Positions 50,701-61,183 of a DNA stretch of 64,000 nucleotides are shown in pieces. Made by a program: the position numbers and the translations under genes. Position 1 is the first letter of the stretch; each line of letters begins with the position of its first letter. Source of the stretch: Parelaphostrongylus tenuis (lineage: Eukaryota; Nematoda; Chromadorea; Rhabditida; Metastrongylidae); assembly GCA_019055375.1 (NCBI GenBank), contig JAHQIW010005159.1, positions 62,001 through 126,000 of the forward strand. Direction: 5' to 3'. The notes below the pieces were generated by a model. The model searched no databases. It saw only the letters and a program-made list of their open reading frames with translations, and was not told the DNA's origin.

Positions 50701-52355
50701 ATGGTCTTACAGACCTGAAGAGGCATGACTGGAACACTGAGAAATATTTGCTGCATTTAATTTCGTATAGTATTTAAAACTGAGCCGTACATTATAAACA
50801 TCGTGTTTGTGAGATTCAGTCGAAGCAATTTTTTCTTGGGTGTTGTGGAAACCGGTCAACATTCATTCTACTGGGCTGATGCTTGATCTAGAAGAACTAT
50901 GACTATATTGGCTCGTTATATGTCAATCACTATAGCGCTGACTGCTGCAGATTGGGTTGTATTCATGGAGAATTAAATATCAGCGACAGTCATTCGAATT
51001 GCTCAGCTTAAAAAGTGTTTTCGTTGATTCAATTGCGCTCTTTGAGTCCACCGAGCCCTCCGCTCTACCAATCGACAGATAGGCTCCACACTTGTGTGTA
51101 ATTTAGCGGCATATCCTTGGTTTATCAGTGAATCACCTTCAATTATACAATGTGTAAAGAACATATGCACTTAATCACGTCTAATTATTCTGGATGAAAC
51201 CACATTGATTGTGCATCCATCAAGGATTAACCAATGCTGAAAATTTTAACCTTCAATCCTTCATTCACCGTTTGTTAATGACAATGTCAGCTGCAATGCA
51301 AAAACTACTTGATAGAACGCATTGCTCTTAAGTCCTTTTTTCAGTTTCCTTCGAAGCCTTTCGGAAGTCTTCAGCAAGTTTGAGTATGGTGTCTCTCTGA
51401 AAGTACTCTGATTTTGAAGAACGACTGAAAGCGATAGGTATTTAGGAAAGTGCAGCAGCTTTTCCACTTGCCACTAGAACGATAAAGTCGCGTACAGTCC
51501 ATTCATTATCGTCAGGCTTATTGAACTCAACAAAACCGCAGTTCTTAGCGTATGACCGATGCTCCTCCCTGACGAGAAAAAGCGTCGGTAAAACATCCAA
51601 TATTAAACTAATTCACAAAGAATCGCTCACCAAGGATTATCCTCCTTCTCAAATATCAATTCTTTGAACCAAAATACACATTTCGCTGCTGTAGGATATC
51701 GCGTGGTTTCGGTATATACAAAGCCGGCCCTGGTTAAGTGAATTAAAACCAGAAATAATACGGTATAACTAACTTACAGCTAACTCAAGGAAAATACAAT
51801 GACGAACTAGCAAAGCGGTAAAAAATAAAGATTGGTTCAAAGCACTGAATCCAAACATACCTCATGAGAAAAACAGAGACTGTTATCCTTATCAAAGCAC
51901 CACTTCTTGAAAGTGGCTTTACGATGAGTGTGAAAGATCATGCTTGATTCCCACTGGCGATTTCGTCAAACAGAAAGGATGACATCAGTTTACCGTCTGT
52001 GATTCACAAGGTCTCGAAGTGGTATGTCTGAATGGTCTTGAGCACAATTCCGGCAGATGGAGATTATTTTCTCCCCATTCTCTTGAGTCTTCCATTAGTT
52101 GTCCCCATGTCCCGCACCAATACTTGAATTGCACCTGGATGATGCGGGACATTATAGATTACATGACTTGCAAGGGCATTTACCCTGAGTTGGAATAGTC
52201 ATAACTGCGTTTACATGCCGTTGGGTAGCTAGACTTATTATAGCTCCTTTCTGGCTATTGTATCACGTGCTCAGTGGTTGCCGCCAGCAACTCACGCATG
52301 ACAAGGAAGGGCAGGAGGAAAGGAACCTAACCTTTCATACAGAACTTCTTATGTA
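50700..52355. other. Intergenic stretch: no feature seen
   Basis: A 68-codon minus-strand frame at 51467-51261 (basic, KLKKGLK) has no recognisable relatives. No exon of the secreted-protein family was found here. Confidence 0.45.
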
Positions 52356-52359
52356 GAAT

Positions 52360-53110
52360 TAAAAACTCTGCCTATAGGTAGCGCAGACCGCGACAACAAT
52401 TGAGCAATGCTGGAGTGCGAGGCATGCTCATTCTGATTAGAGCATTTAACCATCTAAGAATGAGAATATTTGTAGCTCCATAACAATTCCTATTCATTAC
52501 TTTCACCTCCAGGAATCACTCCACATCCAAACACGGTTGACATTGAGACTAGCAACAAAACCATAAATGGAGCGCTCGAAGGTCCTGCCTTGTTTGTAAG
52601 AATAATCATGTTCACTAAAATAGAGTAAGTATTAGACACTCAGCTAAGACCAATATCTACATCTTTTATTTCAGATCATCCACGAAATAACAACAGATTC
52701 GGCACTCGGCACCTATACGAGGGTGACGTCGCCTTGGCTGATCTTTGTTTTTTTTTCTAGTTTTTTAAGTCTTCAAAGGATCTTTAACTCGCTTGATTCA
52801 GAACAAAATCAAGCGTATTTCGTGACACACCTGCTAATGCGATGCTCAGAAACCAATTATCGAGGTGAGAAAGTCGCTGTCAAATCTTATATGAAAGTGG
52901 AGCGACAAGTTAAAGAAAAATTGCAGTGAATGCGCCAATTTCTCAAGTTGCACGGCTCATATTCGGCTCCCGCCTTCTCATTTCTGATGCTGCGACAATC
53001 GACAAAAGCGCCTGAATCACAACTGTAGTTCTGAGAAAAATTCTTCCATAGAAGTATTGATTGATAAAAACGAAGCACATTCGCATTGCAAAACTTTTTC
53101 GGTACAAATT
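52360..53110 (-). pseudogene. Orphan duplicate of the promoter and first exon of the secreted-protein gene
   Basis: This 750-base stretch aligns with 63250-64000 in the same orientation, with scattered substitutions and small indels. It holds a signal-peptide exon at 52564-52507 (minus; MVLLLVSMSTVFGCGV) with a proper donor and the same upstream acceptor. None of the four downstream exons was found in 49-52.4 kb. It could still be transcribed and splice into something unrecognised, but a truncated duplication is the simplest reading. Confidence 0.7.
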
Positions 53111-53599
53111 TCTAAGCAAAAACTGCGTTTGAAACTTTGATGTTCTTGTTAGCCTCTCACATTTAGCACGCTCACAAATTATTGTCAAAGGAGTGGTCAC
53201 TGATAGCCAATGAGAGATTTATAGAACTCAATAGTATGGTTGAGAATAGACGTGTAATTAGATGTTACCAAAATCCACAATATGAGGATGTGACGAAATG
53301 TATAGGATTGGAATTTAGATTAAACAGCTGCATGAAAGCATCAAATGCTGCAGTGAGATAGTATCGAATGGGAAAGCACAGTGGACGATGTTTGAGAACG
53401 CAGGTTATGTAATGCTAAGCATACGCTACCCTGTTCATCTTTTCAAACGTTTCAAGGTAGATGTTTACATAACGCCGTCCTTCCGCAATTTCCGCACGAT
53501 GTGCAGGCCAAACAAATTTTATATTTTCTTCTGTTTAGCCATTCCGAGGTGTTACTGTTGCCTTTATCAAATATTAGCTGAGAACACAACAATACAGTC

Positions 53600-53735
53600 A
53601 GTAATGCAGCATGAATATACAATATTCGAGGTGGCTAACGTTTCGATGGGTCGCCTTCTTCAGAGCTTGGTAAGATCATATTGATCCACAATCCATTAGT
53701 CGAAACCTCCATAACCCTAGCAGAAAACGTTGAAA
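53600..53735 (-). mobile_element. Penelope-like element 3' tail
   Basis: The minus strand matches 47630-47720 over about 110 bases, including the terminal box-hairpin-box motif and GTTAGCCACCTC. No coding part is attached. Confidence 0.65.
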
Positions 53736-53762
53736 ATGAATCTTGGATCGCATAACAGGACC

Positions 53763-54087
53763 TTTTTTATCTGACCGCCACTTGAGGTGGTATGATGTTA
53801 CAATATGCACAATAATGTGGACTGCTGTGCCAAAACATTTGCGTCAAGCGGGATTCGAACCCAGATCTCACTCTTTCAGGGAGCGTATGCTAACCGTTGC
53901 ACCACCGACGCTCGTTTTGCACAACACTTTTTTACGCTACAAGGCGCTATCTGTCAACAGCCGACCTCGACGGAAAGAGTGAGATCTGGGTTCGAATCCC
54001 GGCTGACGCAAATGTTTATGCACAGCACTCCTCATTATTGGGTATATTGTAACATCATACCACCGCAAGTGGCGGTCAGATAAAAAG
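53763..54087. mobile_element. Inverted-repeat element built around a tRNA-like sequence
   Basis: Arms 53763-53878 and 53971-54087 are near-identical inverted copies; each holds the 3' half (anticodon stem to acceptor) of a tRNA-like sequence. The 5' half exists only in the spacer next to the left arm. Ends are ATCTGACCGCCACTT and its complement. No transposase. Confidence 0.8.
53841..53911 (-). tRNA. tRNA-like sequence (probable pseudo-tRNA) in the inverted repeat
   Basis: The minus strand folds as a cloverleaf: acceptor GCGTCGG with TTGACGC (two G-T pairs), D stem GTGC-GCAT, anticodon stem CGCTC-GAGTG, T loop TTCGAAT. The anticodon would be TGA, but base 33 is C in place of the near-universal U, one T-stem pair is mismatched, and the long variable arm of tRNA-Ser is missing. 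More likely a tRNA-derived repeat than a working gene. Confidence 0.35.
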
Positions 54088-54089
54088 AA

Positions 54090-55050
54090 TTCTGATAGCT
54101 TTTTAGCACTTCACTAAAATTAATGTATTGAACCTAATGAATCTCTAGCAAAGGAGCATTCAAAACCTCTTGATCGACTACATTCTTAATCATCATTTTG
54201 AAATTTTTCATGAGATAAGAGGCAGCTCTTGATGCAAATCGCCAACTTACAAGATCACATGTTTTCATCTTTGTTTCTACTAACCATTGTGGATATGAGT
54301 AACATCTATAAAAGCGAACGCATTCGTTGGCATCAATTTTAGAGCACTCAAAATGTGATTACCTGAACATGGGATTCGATCACTTTTTGGTCAGAGAATG
54401 AGTGAATTTCTAGCTGAAACTCCAGAGCGACGCTGCTGCAAGATCAATTCTAGCTGCTATTCAAAGCTTTATAATACTATTTAATTCGAAGCAGAAATTC
54501 AGCCTGGAAAACGTAGAGGCAAGATGACAATTCGAAAGTAAGTTTCAACGAAGATCACATGAAAAAGTGTATGTTTACCTTACAAACCTAAGGTGATGGG
54601 CAAGATGGTGGAAGTACAAAAGGCTCCAACAGCGAGCTAAACGGAAACGATTTTACTTCAATGGATAAAACTTTTATATAGTGCCTGAGAGTGACTTACT
54701 AGACACTTATGTAGTCGGTCTTCACTGGTTGTGCGGACCCCAGCACATATTCCAAATGGTGTATTGCTGGTCGTGTATATGATAATCATTACTTCCTGGC
54801 GTAAATTTGCTATTGCCTTTTAGGTCTTCACGATGTCGTTTCCAAGAAATGGATTACGGCGACGGATCCTGGTGAGGCTTCCTATTTGCTGATTCGGAGA
54901 TGATGTTGGGTCGAAATCGAAAGCAAAAGTGGGAAAGAAAATCAACAGGCCCCTCACGAATGGTGTAAAAGCTGAAATCCGAAGAGTGTGATAATCGCTG
55001 TCATAGCACAATCATTGTGATAGAATCAAAGGAAGTTATTTGACGAAGGT
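54090..55050. other. Intergenic stretch: no feature seen
   Basis: Only short chance frames between the tRNA-like inverted repeat and the Penelope fragment. Confidence 0.45.
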
Positions 55051-55059
55051 CTAACATGT

Positions 55060-55560
55060 CTTATATGGGACGACCTAAGATGTGCCATGTGGTCGCTCCT
55101 TGATAACAAGGCACACCTCTTTAGAATTTGTTTTCGGAGTTTATCTAGAATGTTTCCGAAGTTCTTGCGCGCAGAAGTTTCAAACTCTTTCACGACGATA
55201 TTCACTTTCTTCAAAATTTTTGCATTGTGCATTGGGCGCACCTTTTGGCGCATTTTGTTTTGCTTTAATTATAACTAGGTTCTCTTGCATACGGAAGCGG
55301 AGCAGCCCATCCGTTTCTTTGACGCAATCGTCCTTATTCCTTATTATATACACACCATAAAAAATAAAGAGCACTCTACTCGAACTCATGCAATTCTTGT
55401 CTCTATCGTTGGAGCAGAATAAGTGATTTTGCTGTTCTAGAGGTGGTCACATAATCCGTTACGAACAAAACGACGACTCAGAGTATTCGGCAGTATCTCA
55501 GTGACTCCTGTTGACTTCTCTAAACTAACCGGCCTTTTGTGATAAACGTTTTTATACTGT
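55060..55560 (-). mobile_element. Penelope-like element fragment
   Basis: Minus strand: LSKRPVSLEKSTGVTEILPN and RRFVRNGLCDHL align with the linker before the GIY-YIG domain of the 44.7 kb copy; GVYIIRNKDDCVKETD follows as a decayed nuclease. Confidence 0.6.
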
Positions 55561-55839
55561 ACTTAATTGGTTACAGCTGAAGGACAATATAAATGAAACC
55601 GCAATTCCGTTCAGAGTGTCGTTTGTGGAGATAGTTTTTCGCATCAATTGGAAATATAAAAATTTTCTGATAATCAGAATTCTGAAGAAATGTTGTGATC
55701 AAATGATGGAGTATCACAGAAGAGACTAGTAATGAAAAATGAGATAAACGTTCTTGCTTTCAAAGCTCCCTTTCTCCAACTTCACAGCGGGTTTTTTGAT
55801 ATTTTTGGCGCTATGAAGATAGAAATTAGATACAACCTT

Positions 55840-55965
55840 TACTTATGCATTGACGCCAAGCGGCTGGTTTCCAATGAATAATTGGAATACTTAAAGCAGC
55901 TAAATGGCTCTGAAGAAGAAGAGGCTCGCAGAAGCGTTGGCACTGTTCTGTATTACATTATTGTG
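55840..55965 (+). mobile_element. Penelope-like element 3' tail
   Basis: AAGCGGCTGGTTTCCAAT and the GCTCTGAAGAAG box match the region downstream of the 47 kb Penelope copy. Only about 120 bases remain. Confidence 0.5.
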
Positions 55966-56354
55966 CTGCTGTACTGCGATTGCTGTGCTGTATTATCGTA
56001 CTGCATCATCTAGTACTCAATAGAATGCTAAGTACTACCAACATCGGAACAGCTTATGGAGAAAAAGGTCACTGAAAAATAGAATGTCTTCGAGGGCTTA
56101 CATACAATTATTTTGATGAAAAGAACGCCCAGTTTGATCTGAATTTTCTACTTTTCATTACGATTTGTCTGAAATGAAGTCCCATTGTGGGCAATGTCCT
56201 CGTGGAGCTATTATCTCCAACCATCTTGAGTTCCTTTGAAATTCCACGCCTTTTCTGCTGTTTTCATAGTTTTTGTAGCCATTTTATTTGATTCATCGCA
56301 CAGTGCCTTTTTCGCTGTGAGGATCTCAGTTCAATTTTGCTTTTATTTTTCAAA

Positions 56355-56585
56355 GTTCTAATATTCAATTCGTTTGTTGTCTTTTTTCTTGAATGTTGCG
56401 AAATACTTGTTGAGTGCTCCTCACTGCAATCTCGCATAGCCTGGGTGTGGCGTACTATAGGAAGTCTGTGGTTGACTGCTGGAGGGTGCTGAGGCGTGGA
56501 GATGAGTTCCGCGCCACGACGAGCTCAGCCACGCTCCCCTTCCCCTTTCTGCAGTTATTCCGTAGCTTAGATCTATAAATTTTTG
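56355..56585 (+). repeat. Unclassified dispersed repeat, family C
   Basis: Second full-length copy of the repeat at 15165-15405. Confidence 0.5.
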
Positions 56586-57129
56586 AGGGTGTACGTTTTT
56601 GTGATAAAAAGCTTTCTATGGCACTGCAGCAGGATGAACAAATCCAAGAGAAATGTACCTAATCGTGTTACCTGGGCTTTCTTGCACGAAAGAGCTTTTT
56701 AACTAGACTAATATCAACATTCAATAAATTGAAACTTCTGATTTTATTGCTAAGCTTGGTTTGTGAAGAGAAGAATATATACAGCACATAAAATTAGTGC
56801 CTATAACCAGAGACGAAGGTTGCAACGATAAATCATGTTCATAGCAGAGTATATTTAGACAATATAAATCGTTATTACCCATAAATGTATAGAAGAAAGA
56901 CTGCCAAAACAAAGGACACAACTGCTTCGCATTTCATTGCGATGCATATGAAACGAATTGTTTTCTAATCTAAGCACATATGCATACAAGGAAAATTATT
57001 GTACTCAGTATATGGAAAGAGCATCTTTGGAGCAGAATAGTATACGAATCTGATTATATTCACATGACAATCTGTGCCGTATCAAAAGAATTTGAGAAGG
57101 AAGCTTGCACATTCAAAACCAACAAATAA

Positions 57130-57860
57130 AACCGAAACGTACAAGGATCGGTTCTCGTTATTCCAAATAACTTCGAAAAGCCAGAATCACCAAGAATCTT
57201 TGTGCTGGGAGGCATAACACTTCCGCATAGTGCGCGTTCATCATTAGAATTGGGTCCAAGCTTTGCTCCTAATCTACCCATGTCAAAATCAATCCTGCAT
57301 AGAATCACGTGCCGTTTGCATGAGCTACAAAACTAACTTTGTTGAAAGGCTAGGCTAGGAACGTCAGGTGATGAAGGACAAATGGGGCACTCTACCTTTC
57401 CACGAATATTTTTGGAACAAGAACAGTTAAATGGCAAAATTCACCCTATTTCTCCTTCAATTTCCGAGGAAATTTTCCAAACTCTTGATCACTATCGGCA
57501 TGGAAAGGCTACAACCCTATACAAGAACAGAATCGTAGTTTAAAGCATCTCTGGGAGCTTGTAAAATCAAAATCCATCCGACTATTCGTTATTGATAAAG
57601 GTGGAGGGTCTGTAATAATTTCTAACCAGTTGAATGTCGAAATAACAGAAAATCATACCCGGGATCCTCTGAGAAGTCCTCTGAAAAGAATTTTAGTAAG
57701 CAATACTGGGTACTTGCTCATTATGAGGCGACAATGAAAAACCGATCTCATTTACTGTGCAGGATTTCACAGGAAAGTTGGTAATCATTCGAAAGCTTGG
57801 ATTTCTGGCTAGAATCGTAAATAGACGGTTTTTACAACCTCCCTTTATGACGCCGTAAAA
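57130..57860 (+). mobile_element. Penelope-like element, N-terminal part of reverse transcriptase
   Basis: Plus strand: LGGITLPHSARSSLELGPSF with APNLP (about 57205-57285), then FVIDKGGGSVIIS at about 57585, the first reverse transcriptase motif of Penelope elements. Stops between. Orientation is opposite to the 55.1 kb fragment. Confidence 0.65.
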
Positions 57861-57889
57861 TCAAAGGTGAGATTATGTTTTACACAACC

Positions 57890-58190
57890 ACACAATTTTC
57901 TCTCGTTTCCCTTATATTTCACTAGATAAAACTACTTTCTGAGAGATTTTTCTCATCTCGCTTATTTTCGCTAGAGAAAACTCCTTCCTGGCTGTACTCC
58001 TTCAATAGCGCAATTTCCAAGCAGCTCAAAGATGTGTTTGCTTTTTGAAAGTTTCTTAGATAGCGCTGTAGGAAAATGGAAAGACTTGTGATTCACACAT
58101 TCCGCACAGAGCTTTTTTCTTACATCCGTTAGTAATCATTCGATAGAGTAGGTTTTAGAGATTCTAACGATGCTATTTTCCAGAGATATA
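57890..58190 (+). repeat. Unclassified dispersed repeat, family A fragment
   Basis: Shares CAGAGCTTTTTTCTTACAT and AGTAATCATTCGATAGAGTA with family A. Contains two copies of a TTCGCTAGAGAAAACT-like phrase. Confidence 0.45.
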
Positions 58191-58294
58191 GTTAGAAGGG
58201 AAGATAAGCATGGAGCACCAAGAAAAGGCTATGCTATAGCACAAAAGGGTACCGGAGATTAGGCCGCAAAATACTCGTTGTCTATAAATTCTTC

Positions 58295-59169
58295 CTTGAG
58301 TCATCCTAAACAGGATTGACGGAACACTGGACGAAGAATAGATATGTTTGACACCACAGACCATATCCACACGATCACATACTCACTGAAGTCTCACGAG
58401 AGTACGAATGCAGCTGTGTCTCACATTCATCGATTTGAAGAAAGCCTTTGGTTCAGTGAAAACAAAAGCACTTACACAGGCTCTGGATAACCAGGGCGTT
58501 CCCACTCGGTACGTAATGATTCTTCGTGGGCTACATAAAGATTTCACGACCAAAATATCGCCATTTCAGAACAATGTTATCATCGATGTAAGAAGATTGG
58601 TTTGACAAGGCCGTAGAATTTCGCCGAAATCGTTCACTGCCACCTCCAAAATGTCATGCGTACATTGGAATGGGGCAGTATGGCAGTGAAAATTGACGGT
58701 CGAGAATTTAACCATTTTCGCTTTGCTATGAAATCGCCCTCATAATACCAGCATCAGCCAAGCGGAACGAATGTTGATCGATTTCGACAACGCCTCTGGA
58801 AACATTGATCTTCAACTAAATCTAGCGAAAACCATGTTCATGAGGAACGGATGGGTTTTGAATGCCCCATTCACGCTTAACTGAACGAAAATCTCCGAAT
58901 GCTCCAGTTACGTCTACCTAGGTTGTGAAATCAACATGATGATCGATCTAGCTCCCGAGTTGAGCAGGAGGAAATGAGCGGCTTGAGGAGCGTTTAAGAG
59001 CATCGAAAATGTAGTGAAAGGGCAAAGAACATCCGACTTCGTGTCCACCTCTTCAAATCGGCAATAATCCCTTCCTTAACGTATGCAGCAGAAACATGCT
59101 CATCACGTACGCAGGATGAAAGATCACTCGGCCTTATTAAACGCCATTATCATATTATTATTATTATTA

Positions 59170-59206
<37 letters not shown>

Positions 59207-59665
59207 CATTATTATTATTATTATTTTATTGCTATAATATATGAATTTTAAAGTCGAAAGGTCGATGCTAGGACTATCCCGTATCTCGCAAATGAGAGAA
59301 AAAATCCGAAAATCCGACCTACCTCAACGATCGAAAAGCAGAGACGTCGTTCTACGCGCCACGATATCGAAAATAAGGTGAGCCGGACACGTGATGCGCT
59401 TCAACGACAGCCGATGGACGAGAGTCGTTATCGACTGGATTCCTCGGGACGTCAAGCACTCCGCAGTAAGACCACCGATCCATTGGTTTAATTTCTTTCG
59501 AAAGACCTTGAAGAAAGATATGATACTCAACGAATCCCTAGAGAGAGGAGGACCCAATGGGCTACCCTTGCACGCGATAGGGAAAAATGAAAGTGTCGCT
59601 GGCTCCTGCTCGAGTCACTCGACGATCAATGGGATAACAGATGATACAGGTGAAGTATTTAATTA
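58295..59665 (+). mobile_element. RTE non-LTR retrotransposon split by an ATT microsatellite
   Basis: Plus strand: CLTFIDLKKAFGSVKTKALT at 58415, degraded reverse transcriptase to about 59130, a microsatellite, then the C-terminal part (RFNDSRWTRVVIDWIPRDVK) from 59240 and the 3' tail GATGATACAGGTGAA. Several stops and frame changes. Confidence 0.8.
59140..59226. repeat. ATT/ATC trinucleotide microsatellite inside RTE
   Basis: Some 28 units of ATT with occasional ATC between the reverse transcriptase and C-terminal parts of the RTE. Confidence 0.9.
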
Positions 59666-59669
59666 GACT

Positions 59670-60535
59670 GAATAAGTATTCTAGATTGAGAATTAATTCG
59701 AAACTTTCTACCAGCAACAACGACTTATAGCAAATATTTCTGTCTTATAAAAGGAAACGATTGCATTCAATGCAGTTCCGACATTTTCGCTGTTAAATAA
59801 CAGTAGCGTCCGTTATCCAGCTTCAATTTTGCTTGTATAATGCGTTTGATTGCACTTCAAATTTCGAAAAGCTCTCTTCTGGGAATTACACATATAGCTA
59901 TTTTTTAATGTTCTAAAAAACTTTCCTTTTGCTGTGGAAGCCTCACTTCAGTTGTGAACAACGAAGTATTCAGTGTAAAATGCACCACTTGTTTGCAAAT
60001 TGTTTGTGAGTAATCTCCGATCAAGAATGTAATAAATTTTGTTCTATCTTATTTGCATTAATAAGACTAATAAGTAATATACAAAACATTTAGCATCGGG
60101 ATCCGTGTCAAAAAAGGGCAAGAAAAGATGAAAGTATGTTTGTTTTTGAAAGCTGTTTACGTTTTGCCAAAAAATACGGATTGCTAGGACGCATGGGCGT
60201 TTTATCTACTAAGAATACCTACGGCAACTCTCTTTAAGTATCCTATTCTTTCGCGATAATGAAGTGCTCCATCATCTATATTTTACTATGCAGTTGCCAA
60301 GAGAACCCTCTGTGAAGTTTAAAAACTTGCTAATAACTCCGGAAGCTAGGCAAATTTTTCCTCTTGTTGATACTCGTCACTGAGAAGGCCTACTTGTGAG
60401 TAAATCTTCCAAGGTTGACCCCTGTTAGATACTCAGAAATACTTCGCACAACATTCCTCTATTCAATTCGCACAACAGAAAACCAAACATTATAGAGCAG
60501 GTATTTCTTGATTACTCTATTTCTATTTCAATATC
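59670..60535. other. Intergenic stretch: no feature seen
   Basis: AT-rich sequence between the RTE 3' end and the SINE at 60.54 kb. No gene or repeat recognised. Confidence 0.45.
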
Positions 60536-60539
60536 GTCA

Positions 60540-60840
60540 AAAAGAGCGCATGTGGCGCAGTGGTTAGAGGTGCCATCCGTCGCACACGAGGTCAATGGTT
60601 CGATCTCGCGCTCATGGCTCACCAAGCCATTCATCCCTCCGGGGTCGGTAAATTGGTACCAGACAGGTCTCAGACTTATCTGGGAGAATAAGCAGCACTG
60701 ACTCGGTTCAGCGGAGGCCACCGCGACTCATTCTAAAGGCCAGATATGCATTCAGTCACCTCAAACGAAGTTAGAAATTGAAGTCGAATGCATGGCGCAT
60801 CCCTCAGGCATTGATCAACGCCGAGAGCTTTATCGTTTAT
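60540..60840 (+). mobile_element. tRNA-derived SINE, family 1
   Basis: The head resembles a tRNA with Pol III A box TGGCGCAGTGG and B box GGTTCGATCTC. The body of about 220 bases contains CAGTCACCTCAAACGAAG and ends near GATCAACGCCGAGAGC. A second copy lies on the minus strand at 43020-43345. Confidence 0.75.
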
Positions 60841-61101
60841 CCTTTATCGTCAAAAGAAGTGTGAAAAATGAACTGGAATGCATGGCGTCCCAGACACGTC
60901 GTCTACGTCTTGATATGTAAAGTTGCTTAGCATGAGCGGGCGCTCTTTCTACTAGTAATACGTTTATATATATATATATATATATATGGGAACTTCTCAA
61001 TTACTTTTCAAATAAAGTAGTAAGCACAAATTCATCACATTGTGCATTCCAATATAATTTACTGCTCCACATTGATTGCTTAACACCCATTTGTTTGCTA
61101 G

Positions 61102-61107
61102 TTTATT
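61102..61107 (-). promoter_or_regulatory. Probable polyadenylation signal of the secreted-protein gene
   Basis: AATAAA on the minus strand, about 80 bases after the stop codon at 61184-61186. Confidence 0.45.
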
Positions 61108-61183
61108 GATAGTGTACTGCTACAATGAACATCGATTAGATAAAAATGTTTGTCTCACTATTATCACATTTTCGCTTTCAATT

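Noticed and set aside
52507..52725. Plus-strand frames (GITPHPNTVDIET and IIHEITTDSALGTYTR) conserved between 52.5 and 63.4 kb
   Set aside because: At first they looked like exons of a plus-strand gene. The minus strand of the first block is a signal-peptide exon that joins in phase to the four exons at 61-62 kb, which explains the conservation better.
59140..59226. ATT array as a CRISPR-like or regulatory array
   Set aside because: A plain trinucleotide microsatellite without spacers, inside a dead RTE.
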